Shown one piece after another: positions 4,966 through 11,897 of a stretch of DNA of 15,608 nucleotides. The position numbers and the translations under genes were made by a program. The notes below the pieces were generated by a model that did no database searches, had not been told where the DNA came from, and saw only the letters and a list, made by a program, of their open reading frames with translations. Positions within the stretch are counted from its first letter, which is position 1. Every line of letters begins with the position of its first letter. Source of the DNA: Candidatus Dormiibacterota bacterium (GTDB taxonomy: Bacteria; Chloroflexota; Dormibacteria; UBA8260); NCBI GenBank assembly GCA_955652455.1, contig CATPBU010000123.1, forward strand, positions 1-15,608. Reading direction: 5' to 3'.

Positions 4966-7900
4966 AGACGTCGATGATCACGTCGACACGCCCGGACGGG
5001 TTGAAGAAGCTGATCGACCCGGCATTGCCAAGTTTGCCCAGCAGCATGTTCGAGGCAACCTCGCCCGGGACCCAGTTGAGATCGGAGCTCGTCGGTCGCC
5101 CGGTTCCGAGCGGGTAGACCGTCAGGAAGCTGGACCCGGTCGCATTCGCCACGGTGACGTTGCCCGCGAGCGCGGCGGTGTTGGCGGGGAGGCCGGCGGT
5201 TGTCGCGATCGATGTCGAGTCAACACTTCCCGCCCCGAGGGTCATGCCGGCCAGCGGTTGACCGGATCCCGCGCGGGTGTCGACCACACGGGTGGGACCG
5301 ATGGGTGTGAAGCGGAAGCCGGTGGCCTGGGGGTTGCTTCCGTCGGTGAACCAGCCGCTGACGTCGACGACGACGTCAACGCTCCCCCCGTGGTTGTAGA
5401 TTGCCACCTTGCCATCCGCGCCGAGCGGGACGATGACCCGGTTGGGCACCACCTGGCGGGCCAGGAAGTTGAGGTTCGAAGCCAGCGGCTGTGAGGCGTT
5501 CGACGGGTAGGCGGTCAGGAAGCTGGCTGCAGTCGCGTCGACCGCGGTCACGTTGAGGATCACCGCGGACGCCCCGTTGGCAGGCACCCCACCCGCGCCC
5601 GCGACTTGGACCATCAGCGTGGAACCCGTGCGCAGCGAGGCGCCGGAATTCGGCTGACCGGATCCTGCACGCGTGTCGGTCACCCGGGCGGGGACCAATG
5701 AGTTGTACAACCCAGCGGGGCCACTGCCAGCCTCGAAATAGCCCTCGAGGTCAACGACGACATCAGTGCGACCGGCATGGTTGAAGAAGCTCACCGCACC
5801 GTTGACGCCGATCGGCACTGTGACCAGGTTGGCCACCGTCTGACCGGCTGCGAAGTTGAGGTTGGATGCCAGGGGCACGCCGGCGCCACCTGGGTACACG
5901 GTGAGGTACGACGCCGCGGTCGCGTTGGTGACGGTCACGTTGAAGACGGCGGCGCTCGCATCAGACGGGACGCTGTGGATCCCGACGACGGGGAGCGCCG
6001 CGGTCTGGCCGGTGCCCAGAGAATTGCCCGCCAGGGGCAACCCTGACCCGGCGCGACTGTCGGCGACCCGGACCGGCGTCAGGGGATGGTAGACGCCGGC
6101 ACTGCCCTGGACCAGCACAGCCAGGCCGTTCTGACCGGTGGCCGACTCGGTGGCGATCAGCGTACAGGTCGCATCTGTGGTTGACGCCCTGAAGGTGGTC
6201 GAGGCGTGCCCGGCCGAATCGGCCGTGACATCAGTCGGGTTCACCGTGCCGCAGGTGCCCGACCGACTGTAGGTCGCGAAGTGGACCGCGGCGCCACTGA
6301 CCGCCAGGTGTTGCGCGGACTGGACGACGGCGGTGACAGTCGAGCTGCTCACACCGTCGTTGGGAATGTGCGCTGGGGACACGGTCACGGTGACGCTGTT
6401 CGCCGCCGCGTTGGAGGACTGGGCGTTGCCTTGGATACAGCCGCGTCCGGTGGCGGCGTACGCCGCGTTGCTGAACTCCTCCTGGGTGTAGTACCTGCCC
6501 GAGCCGATCAGCTGGTTGTACTGAGTGGTCTGCGGCTTGCTCGCATCCGTGGACCCCAGAGGAGCGCCGAAGAGATTGGCGCACTCGTCGCCGATCTCGT
6601 TGCCCGCGCTGTCTGTCCAGGCGTTTCCGACCGGGTTGGTGATCGCCTCGCTGAGCTGGTGGCTCAGTGTGTCGATGGCACCGTCGGCGATTGGATCACC
6701 GTTTGGAGACTGGCCCGTGGTGCATGCTCCGGCCGTCGGGTAGGCCACCACCGCGTAGAGAACCGTGCCGCCGGCATGCGCGTAACTGCTGTGGTATCCG
6801 CAGTACGAGGACGCCGAGCACGAGGTGGTGCTGGAGCAGGTCTCAACGCCCGGCGGCAGGAAGAGGACGTAGAGGTGGGAAAGGTCGAGCGGTGGCGAGG
6901 AGCCCTGCGCGTAGATGATGTTGGTGACCTCGTTCTGGATCTGAAGGTCACTCAGACACGTCGCGTATCCGGGGTCAGGGGCGCATCCAGCGCCAGGCGA
7001 CGCCGCGGAGTCTGATAGGCGACCTGCGAAGGTGAACGGAGCGGTCGTCGGTGGGCTGCCGCCGTACCGCGGGTCGCTCCCGTACACGTTGGCCGCTGGA
7101 CTGTTCGATGCAACGTTGGTCAGATAGCCATCGACGATATTCGCGTAGGTGGATGAGAACGCGGTGCTCCCCGACCAGTAGAGCGAGTTCACCGTGGCGG
7201 TTCCCATCTCCGGACCGCCGTGGTTCAGCAATGGGGGCGCGCAGGTGGAGCAGACCCGGGTTTCACCGGCAGTGCTGGGTGCGAAACTTGCCGCCAGCTC
7301 GAGCCAGGAAACGTCGGGGTAGTAGTAGAGGCCGTTGGCGTACGACGGATTGCCCATCGACTCGCTCCAGTTGGAGACGTTGATCCGCCCAGTGCCGGGG
7401 CCGCCATCGTTTTCCTCGATGACTGTGATGTAGCCATTGCCGGTCGACAGGTTCACGTGCGAAACGTCGCTGACGACGGCGGTGTGTCCGGCTGGAGCCG
7501 CGTTGGGATTGGCGGCGCCACCCGACAGGCTGACGACGTCGCCGGGTGCGGGAAGGCTGCCGGCGTAGGGTGTTCCAACCGCGATGGATGGGAAACGGGC
7601 ATGGTTGTTGGCAACGAACACGCCTCCGTTGCCAGGCGCGGCCTGGATCCCATACACCTCCCACATGAAGCGCGTGCTCAACTCGACGCATTGGAAGTCC
7701 GCCTCGAAGGGGTCGTTGCTCCACCCGGTGTTCAGGGTGGGGCCGCAGGCGAACACGTTGGCGTACGAGGGACCGAGGTTGTAACCATGCACGGTCGTGC
7801 CGCCGACCACGCCGGACACCGACCCACAGAAGCCGCAGCCGCTGCCCACGCCGGCCGGCAGACCGGCGGGGACGCTGGCCGTCCTGAAGTCGCGGGTACC

Positions 7901-8017
7901 CGCAGGTGTCGATGGCGGGCCGGCTGCCGAACCATTGAGTGGCGCGAACATCCCGACCAGCGAGGCCAGGCTGGCGACAACCGCGAACGCACGCAGCGAG
8001 CGGCGCGTTGACGTCAT
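4949..8017 (-). CDS. Secreted multidomain protein: CHAP, Exordium-like, Ig-like and three C-terminal repeats
   Basis: A 1022-residue exported protein. Residues 1-32 (MTSTRRSLRAF, a hydrophobic stretch, then NGSAA) form a signal peptide. About 90-205 is a CHAP-like cysteine amidase/peptidase domain, with FQCVELSTRFMWEVYGI (Cys110) and GHTAVVSDV (His178), the usual pair for cutting peptidoglycan peptides. About 260-530 resembles Exordium/phosphate-induced proteins, with YANIVDGYL and SHQLSEAITNPVGNAW followed by EIGDECANLFG. About 540-637 is a bacterial Ig-like (Big1-type) domain. Three ~120-residue repeats close the protein, and no sortase motif or membrane anchor follows. ATG at 8017 is preferred because it begins directly with the signal peptide; a TTG at 8062 would add 15 unusual residues. 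No strong Shine-Dalgarno is seen. Role is probably cell-wall or surface-matrix related; specific substrate unknown. Confidence 0.8.
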   Translation of the reverse strand: MTSTRRSLRAFAVVASLASLVGMFAPLNGSAAGPPSTPAGTRDFRTASVPAGLPAGVGSGCGFCGSVSGVVGGTTVHGYNLGPSYANVFACGPTLNTGWSNDPFEADFQCVELSTRFMWEVYGIQAAPGNGGVFVANNHARFPSIAVGTPYAGSLPAPGDVVSLSGGAANPNAAPAGHTAVVSDVSHVNLSTGNGYITVIEENDGGPGTGRINVSNWSESMGNPSYANGLYYYPDVSWLELAASFAPSTAGETRVCSTCAPPLLNHGGPEMGTATVNSLYWSGSTAFSSTYANIVDGYLTNVASNSPAANVYGSDPRYGGSPPTTAPFTFAGRLSDSAASPGAGCAPDPGYATCLSDLQIQNEVTNIIYAQGSSPPLDLSHLYVLFLPPGVETCSSTTSCSASSYCGYHSSYAHAGGTVLYAVVAYPTAGACTTGQSPNGDPIADGAIDTLSHQLSEAITNPVGNAWTDSAGNEIGDECANLFGAPLGSTDASKPQTTQYNQLIGSGRYYTQEEFSNAAYAATGRGCIQGNAQSSNAAANSVTVTVSPAHIPNDGVSSSTVTAVVQSAQHLAVSGAAVHFATYSRSGTCGTVNPTDVTADSAGHASTTFRASTTDATCTLIATESATGQNGLAVLVQGSAGVYHPLTPVRVADSRAGSGLPLAGNSLGTGQTAALPVVGIHSVPSDASAAVFNVTVTNATAASYLTVYPGGAGVPLASNLNFAAGQTVANLVTVPIGVNGAVSFFNHAGRTDVVVDLEGYFEAGSGPAGLYNSLVPARVTDTRAGSGQPNSGASLRTGSTLMVQVAGAGGVPANGASAVILNVTAVDATAASFLTAYPSNASQPLASNLNFLARQVVPNRVIVPLGADGKVAIYNHGGSVDVVVDVSGWFTDGSNPQATGFRFTPIGPTRVVDTRAGSGQPLAGMTLGAGSVDSTSIATTAGLPANTAALAGNVTVANATGSSFLTVYPLGTGRPTSSDLNWVPGEVASNMLLGKLGNAGSISFFNPSGRVDVIIDVCGFWS
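4955..6091 (-). repeat. Three tandem ~120-codon repeats inside the secreted protein
   Basis: Units at about 5729-6091, 5348-5707 and 4955-5314. Each opens with VRVxDSRAGSG or similar (VADSRAGSG, VTDTRAGSG, VVDTRAGSG), continues with NVTxxxATxxSxLTxYP, then SxLNxxxxxxxxNxxxxxLGxxGxxxxxN (one variant with PIG), and ends with DVVVDxxGxF or DVIIDVCGFW. The repeats have diverged, so they are old duplications. Such repeats are common at the C-termini of secreted proteins in actinobacteria and Chloroflexota-like bacteria; a surface-attachment role is inferred. Confidence 0.85.
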
Positions 8018-8052
8018 GGGTGCGGAAAGCACAGAGAAGATCACCGTGGGCG

Positions 8053-8078
8053 CAATTGACAAGGGAACGCGTCAATTG
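8053..8078. promoter_or_regulatory. Inverted repeat CAATTGAC-N10-GTCAATTG upstream of the secreted protein
   Basis: Perfect 8-base arms at 8053-8060 and 8071-8078, 36-61 bases before the ATG of the secreted protein. The arms contain TTGACA/TTGACG-like -35 elements on the two strands but no matching -10 was found at normal distance. A two-fold symmetric protein operator is the simplest reading. The rest of the 8018-8187 gap shows only the GC hairpin listed separately. Confidence 0.45.
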
Positions 8079-8162
8079 GGCCGGGTCAGCGTCACTGGAG
8101 GGCCGACCTCCCGGCAAAGAATCGGTAACGACCTAGGCGAGCGGGGGTGGCGACGCGGCGAG

Positions 8163-8179
8163 CCGGGCGAGGCGCCCGG
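8163..8179 (-). terminator. GC-rich hairpin after nfuA, candidate terminator
   Basis: CCGGGCG-AGG-CGCCCGG forms a perfect 7-bp stem with a three-base loop, beginning 9 bases past the nfuA stop. No U-tract follows, so it may be a high-GC intrinsic terminator of the I-shaped kind or only an mRNA end-stabilising hairpin. Confidence 0.45.
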
Positions 8180-8187
8180 GGCGACGG

Positions 8188-8772
8188 CTACTTCTTGGCG
8201 GCCTGGTAGTAGGGGTTCGCCCCCTGGGCATGATCGGTGGTATCACGCACCTCGCGGATGTCCGGAAAGCTCTCGAGGATGGCCGCGCGCACGCCCTGCC
8301 CCAAAGTGACCGCCGCCATGCCGCAGCCCTGGCAGCCGCCGCCCATATGGATGAACGCGACTCCGTCAACGACGTCGAGGAGGTCGATGTGGCCGCCGTG
8401 CATGGCCACCGAGGGATTGATCTCGTCGTCGAGGAGGCGCTGAACGGCCTCGGCGAGCGGCTCTAGCCAGAGGGGGTTGGGGTTCTCCACGCGCACCGCG
8501 CCGCCGGGAAGATGGGCGTCCAGGGTGATCCCATCGAGGTACGGCGCTGACGCGAGGGGGACGTGAAGCTGGATGCCGGATGGGCCGGAGAACACCAGGT
8601 CGCCCTGTTGCTCCTCGCCCGGGGTCACCAGTTGCATGTCGTAGACGAACGCGCCGTTCTCCCGGCCGGTGATGGCAATGCGCAGACCTGCATTGGATTG
8701 CTTGCGATTGGCGCGGACCTCGGCGATGCGGGTCACCGCCGCCGGTGTCGCGCTGACCCGAGGTTGCTTCAT
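8188..8772 (-). CDS. nfuA: NfuA-type Fe-S cluster carrier (degenerate HesB domain plus NifU C-terminal domain)
   Basis: Carries and delivers [4Fe-4S] clusters to apoproteins. Of 194 residues, about 1-100 form an A-type (HesB/IscA-like) domain that lacks the family's cluster cysteines, as in NfuA. About 105-180 is the NifU C-terminal domain with AMHGGHIDLLDV and the cluster-binding CQGC motif in GGGCQGCGMAAVTL. Length and domain order match NfuA of E. coli and many high-GC bacteria. ATG at 8772 opens 17 bases from the divergent ATP-grasp gene. The minus-strand hexamer GACACT, six bases before the ATG, is only a weak -10. It is followed by a GC-rich hairpin. Confidence 0.93.
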   Translation of the reverse strand: MKQPRVSATPAAVTRIAEVRANRKQSNAGLRIAITGRENGAFVYDMQLVTPGEEQQGDLVFSGPSGIQLHVPLASAPYLDGITLDAHLPGGAVRVENPNPLWLEPLAEAVQRLLDDEINPSVAMHGGHIDLLDVVDGVAFIHMGGGCQGCGMAAVTLGQGVRAAILESFPDIREVRDTTDHAQGANPYYQAAKK

Positions 8773-8777
8773 GACCG

Positions 8778-8783
8778 TAGTGT
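8778..8783 (+). promoter_or_regulatory. -10 element for leaderless ATP-grasp gene
   Basis: TAGTGT lies six bases before the ATG at 8790, and there is no Shine-Dalgarno in the 17-base space to nfuA. The distance is that of leaderless promoters common in high-GC Gram-positives. The upstream part of the promoter must then lie inside the nfuA coding start. Confidence 0.45.
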
Positions 8784-8789
8784 CGCTAA

Positions 8790-10043
8790 ATGCCCCGGGT
8801 CATGCTCGTGCTGCCCACCGCAACCTACCGAGCGAGCGCGTTTCTGCGCGCGGTGGAGGCCGTGGGCGTCGATTGCGTGATCGCGTCTGACGAGGCGCCC
8901 ACCCTCGCCGGACTGATGACGGGACGGGTGCTGGCCCTCGACCTCGGCCGGCCCGATGAGGCGGCCGCCAAGGCGTTGGCGTTCGCGCAGCAATGGCCAA
9001 TCGACGCCGTTGTCGGTGTCGACGAGGCATCCGTTGTCAGCGCGGCACACATCGCCGCGGCGCTGGGCGTGGTCCACAACCAGGTGGCGGCGGTGGCCGC
9101 GACCCGCGACAAGCGCCGATTACGAGCCCTCCTGGCAGCGGCTGGTGTGCCGCAGCCGCCGTGGGTGGAGGTGCGCGGCGACGCGGTGGGGTCGGCGGCG
9201 GTCACCGCTGCCAGGGTGGTGGGCCTGCCCGCGGTGGTCAAACCAGTTGACCTCGCAGCCAGCCGCGGGGTGATCCGCGCGGACAGTGTGGACGAGCTTG
9301 CTACAGCGATTGGCCGCGTGGATGCGCTGCTCCGCCGCCCCGATCTCTGCGGCGCACACGGCGACCCGCCGCTGCTCGTCGAGGGCTTCGCAGCCGGCGC
9401 TGAGATCGCCATCGAAGGCCTGCTCGACAGGGGAGCTCTGATGGTGATCGCGGTGCTCGACAAGCCGGATCCGCTGGACGGGCCGTTCTTCACGGAAACG
9501 CTCTACGTCACGCCATCGCGCCACGACCCCGAGGTCATCGCGCAGGCCATCGCGGTCGCTGCCCGCGCCGTCGACGCGATCGGCCTGACCGAGGGACCCA
9601 TCCACGCCGAGCTGCGGCTCGCGGCCGGCGGTCCTGTCCTCATCGAGGTGGCGGCACGATCGATCGGCGGGCGCTGCTCGTCGGCGTTGCGGATCAATGA
9701 CGGCAACAACGAGGTGACCCTCGAAGAGCTGATCCTGCGCCACGCCTGCGCGATGCCCCTGGGCCGGCCACGGCTGGTTCCCGGAGGCGCCGGGGTCCTG
9801 ATGCTGCCCGTGCCGGCGTCAGGAGTGCTGCACAGCGTGGCGGGCACCGACGAGGCGGCCGCCGTTCCGGGGGTGACCAGCGTGGAATTGACCATCCCGG
9901 TGGGACAGAAGGTCGAGGCTCTCCCCGAAGGGGACCGCTACCTCGGTTTCGTGGTTGCCCACGCGCAGGACGCCGCCGCGACAGAGGCGGTGCTCAGGAC
10001 CGCCTGGGGGCTGATCAAAGCTGAGATCGAGCCCATGGGCTGA
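8790..10043 (+). CDS. ATP-grasp domain ligase, substrate unknown
   Basis: A 417-residue protein of the ATP-grasp superfamily, which joins a carboxylate to an amine or thiol through an acylphosphate. The N-terminal Rossmann-like preATP domain starts MPRVMLVLPTATYRASAFLR. The nucleotide-binding part has TRDKRRLRALLAAAGVPQP and GLPAVVKPVDLAASRGV with the ATP lysine, then PLLVEGFAAGAEIAIEGLL. Metal-ligand region is EGPIHAELRL followed by PVLIEVAARSIGG, where an Asn or similar in the usual ExN is replaced by Ala-Ala. This layout resembles amino-acid or carnosine-synthase-like ligases. No neighbour gives the substrate; divergence from nfuA is the only context. The start is fixed by the 17-base gap and the upstream TAGTGT. 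Its stop lies about 10 bases from the end of the convergent diguanylate cyclase gene. Confidence 0.8.
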   Translation: MPRVMLVLPTATYRASAFLRAVEAVGVDCVIASDEAPTLAGLMTGRVLALDLGRPDEAAAKALAFAQQWPIDAVVGVDEASVVSAAHIAAALGVVHNQVAAVAATRDKRRLRALLAAAGVPQPPWVEVRGDAVGSAAVTAARVVGLPAVVKPVDLAASRGVIRADSVDELATAIGRVDALLRRPDLCGAHGDPPLLVEGFAAGAEIAIEGLLDRGALMVIAVLDKPDPLDGPFFTETLYVTPSRHDPEVIAQAIAVAARAVDAIGLTEGPIHAELRLAAGGPVLIEVAARSIGGRCSSALRINDGNNEVTLEELILRHACAMPLGRPRLVPGGAGVLMLPVPASGVLHSVAGTDEAAAVPGVTSVELTIPVGQKVEALPEGDRYLGFVVAHAQDAAATEAVLRTAWGLIKAEIEPMG

Positions 10044-10052
10044 GGTCCGGCC

Positions 10053-11714
10053 TCAGGCCAGGTCGGAGGCGACGCGGTTGCGGCCGGAATACTTGGCCGC
10101 GTACAGGTTGCGGTCAGCCTGGCCGAGCAGCGCTGCCTGGGAGACGCGGCCAGCCCCCAGCTCAGTGACGCCGACGCTCACCGTCAGCAGCAACCCGGGA
10201 GCGATGCTCGACCACGGGAACGACTCGACCGCCTTGCGCACGTCCTCGCACCGTGAGAGCGCCACGCCCAGCCCGTCGCCGGGGAAGACGAGCAGGAACT
10301 CCTCGCCACCCATGCGCGCGGTCCATCCCGACTCGGCGGTGGCGGCGGCGAGAATGTCGGCAACACGGCGAAGGACGTCGTCGCCGACGGCGTGCGAGTG
10401 CCTGTCGTTGACGAGCTTGAAGTGGTCGAGGTCGACGATCGCCACGGAGAAGGGCGACATCTCGTCAACCGCTCGCGCCAACCGCGCAGGAAGGTCGTTC
10501 TCGACGAAGCGGCGGTTGCGTAGCCCGGTGAGGGCGTCACACAGAGCGAGCTCGCGGAAGCGTTCGCCCTCGCGGCGGGCCTCGGTGGTGTCGAACACCG
10601 CTTGCAGGGTACGGGCGTTGGCCTCGCGTTCGGCGGAGCGCAGAGCCGTGTCCGCATCGTGGAACTCGATGTACTGCTGGTAGGCGCGCTCGAAGTCTCC
10701 CTGCTGCGCGTAGAGCTGCGCCTGCTCCTGCAGCGCCTCGACGCGGATCAGGCCGATCCCCCGTTCCTCGCTGAATCGTGCACAGCGGTTGAGGGTGACC
10801 TGGGCGCTGCCGGCATGGCCCTGGAGGCGCTGGGCGCTGGCCCCCGTCCTCAATGCTTCGGCAACGCCCTCGCTTTCCCGGGAGGCGAGGTCTGGGTCGT
10901 CGAGGATCGGGCGCAGGGTCGCCTCCGCCTCCTTGTACTCGCCCAGCATCAACTGCGCACGGGCGATGGTGTCCAGGCAGGCGACGTCGAGCTCGATGCG
11001 GTGCTTGGCGGCGAACGCCTTCATGCGGCGCGCGATCTCCATCGACTGGTGGACGTCACCGGCCTCCTCCTCCAACCAGGCGAGGTTGTTGAGGAGCTTC
11101 AACCGCAGGTGCACGTCACCCAGCCCTTCCGCCAGCTCGAGCGCGGCACGGTAGCGCTCGCGCGCGGCATCGAAGGCGCCGGTGCGGACAAGGGCGATGC
11201 CGAGGCCGAAGAGGTGGTCGGCGCGTAGCCGGGGCGACATGGTGTCGTCCACGAGCTCCACGGCGCGCACCGCGTGGGTCCACGCGCTTGGCATGTCACC
11301 CATCGAGTCGAAGAACATGGCGAGCAGGCGGTGACTGCGCGCCAAGACGTGTTTCACACCGGCCTCGGCGGCCCAGTCGTTGATCTCCCTGATCAGCTGA
11401 CCGCTGGCAGTGTGCTTGCCTTTGCGACCGAGCACGTCGGCCTGGACGAGCTGCGCGCGCCTGCGCAGGGTCTCGGATCCGAGCGCGAGGGCCCGTCGCT
11501 CGAGGACCAGGGCAGGTGCGAACGCGGCTTCGGCGTTTGAGAACGGCACCATCTCGAGGTGGTCGAGCTGGGCGGCGAGCTGTTGGAGACGGCGACGCTG
11601 CTGCTTGGTGAGCGCCGGCGACCCGTCGGTCGCAGGCGTGCTTCCCACAGCGGTCGTCTCTGCGGAGATGACCCGGAGCTGCGGAGCAGCGCTGCGCGAT
11701 TGGACTGTCGCCAT
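10053..11714 (-). CDS. TPR-linked GGDEF diguanylate cyclase
   Basis: Makes cyclic di-GMP from two GTP. The 553-residue soluble protein has no transmembrane segment. About 80-355 is a run of TPR-like helical repeats (for example TGAFDAARERYRAALELAEG and GDFERAYQQYIEF), a likely protein-sensing region. About 355-390 is a charged linker helix. About 388-550 is the GGDEF domain, with DALTGLRNRR (393-402), metal-ligand strand VDLDHFKLVND (427-437), active-site GGEEF (469-473) and YSGRNRV near the end. The catalytic residues look intact. The product-inhibition I-site RxxD is replaced: the place reads AESG, so feedback control by c-di-GMP is probably lost. ATG at 11714 follows the minus-strand hexamer TAGGTT by six bases, again suggesting a leaderless start. 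Confidence 0.9.
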   Translation of the reverse strand: MATVQSRSAAPQLRVISAETTAVGSTPATDGSPALTKQQRRRLQQLAAQLDHLEMVPFSNAEAAFAPALVLERRALALGSETLRRRAQLVQADVLGRKGKHTASGQLIREINDWAAEAGVKHVLARSHRLLAMFFDSMGDMPSAWTHAVRAVELVDDTMSPRLRADHLFGLGIALVRTGAFDAARERYRAALELAEGLGDVHLRLKLLNNLAWLEEEAGDVHQSMEIARRMKAFAAKHRIELDVACLDTIARAQLMLGEYKEAEATLRPILDDPDLASRESEGVAEALRTGASAQRLQGHAGSAQVTLNRCARFSEERGIGLIRVEALQEQAQLYAQQGDFERAYQQYIEFHDADTALRSAEREANARTLQAVFDTTEARREGERFRELALCDALTGLRNRRFVENDLPARLARAVDEMSPFSVAIVDLDHFKLVNDRHSHAVGDDVLRRVADILAAATAESGWTARMGGEEFLLVFPGDGLGVALSRCEDVRKAVESFPWSSIAPGLLLTVSVGVTELGAGRVSQAALLGQADRNLYAAKYSGRNRVASDLA

Positions 11715-11720
11715 GGCGGC

Positions 11721-11751
11721 AACCTAATGAGTGCGCGGGTCAGGCGCCTGA
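11721..11751 (-). promoter_or_regulatory. Diguanylate cyclase promoter with a 12-base palindrome
   Basis: On the minus strand TAGGTT (plus positions 11721-11726) lies six bases before the start ATG. The perfect palindrome TCAGGCGCCTGA at 11740-11751 covers the place where a -35 would sit, so it may be an operator. The rest of this 183-base gap to the LigD gene holds no other gene I can support. Confidence 0.4.
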
Positions 11752-11844
11752 TCAATGGGGGGTCTGTGACCAAGCAGGTGCACGGCTCTGATGGTGTTGC
11801 GGTCACCGTCACACGGTCGTCACCGCAGGCCCAGCGCGCGGCAA

Positions 11845-11862
11845 GTTGAGCTGTCGCTCAAC
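11845..11862. promoter_or_regulatory. Hairpin or palindrome GTTGAGC-TGTC-GCTCAAC before the LigD-polymerase gene
   Basis: Perfect 7-base arms with a four-base loop, 36-53 bases ahead of the ATG at 11898. Could be an operator near the -35 region or a hairpin in a transcript reading in from upstream. A related GTTGAA follows at 11870-11875. Confidence 0.4.
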
Positions 11863-11883
11863 CGCAACAGTTGAATTCGCGGC

Positions 11884-11889
11884 TATGGT
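11884..11889 (+). promoter_or_regulatory. -10 element for LigD-polymerase gene
   Basis: TATGGT, eight bases before the chosen ATG at 11898, with no Shine-Dalgarno between. Fits a leaderless start like those of other genes in this window. Confidence 0.4.
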
Positions 11890-11897
11890 CGCTGGTG

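Noticed and set aside
4955..6091. CRISPR-like or mobile repeat array
   Set aside because: The repeats are ~360-base diverged coding units inside one reading frame, not short identical repeats with spacers.
8018..8062. TTG start at 8062 for the secreted protein
   Set aside because: It would place 15 extra residues before a complete signal peptide, and its start lies within the inverted repeat.
11727..11849. 40-codon plus-strand frame starting MSARVRRLINGG in the gap between the cyclase and the LigD gene
   Set aside because: No ribosome site and no recognisable sequence; it overlaps the palindrome and likely promoter of the cyclase gene.
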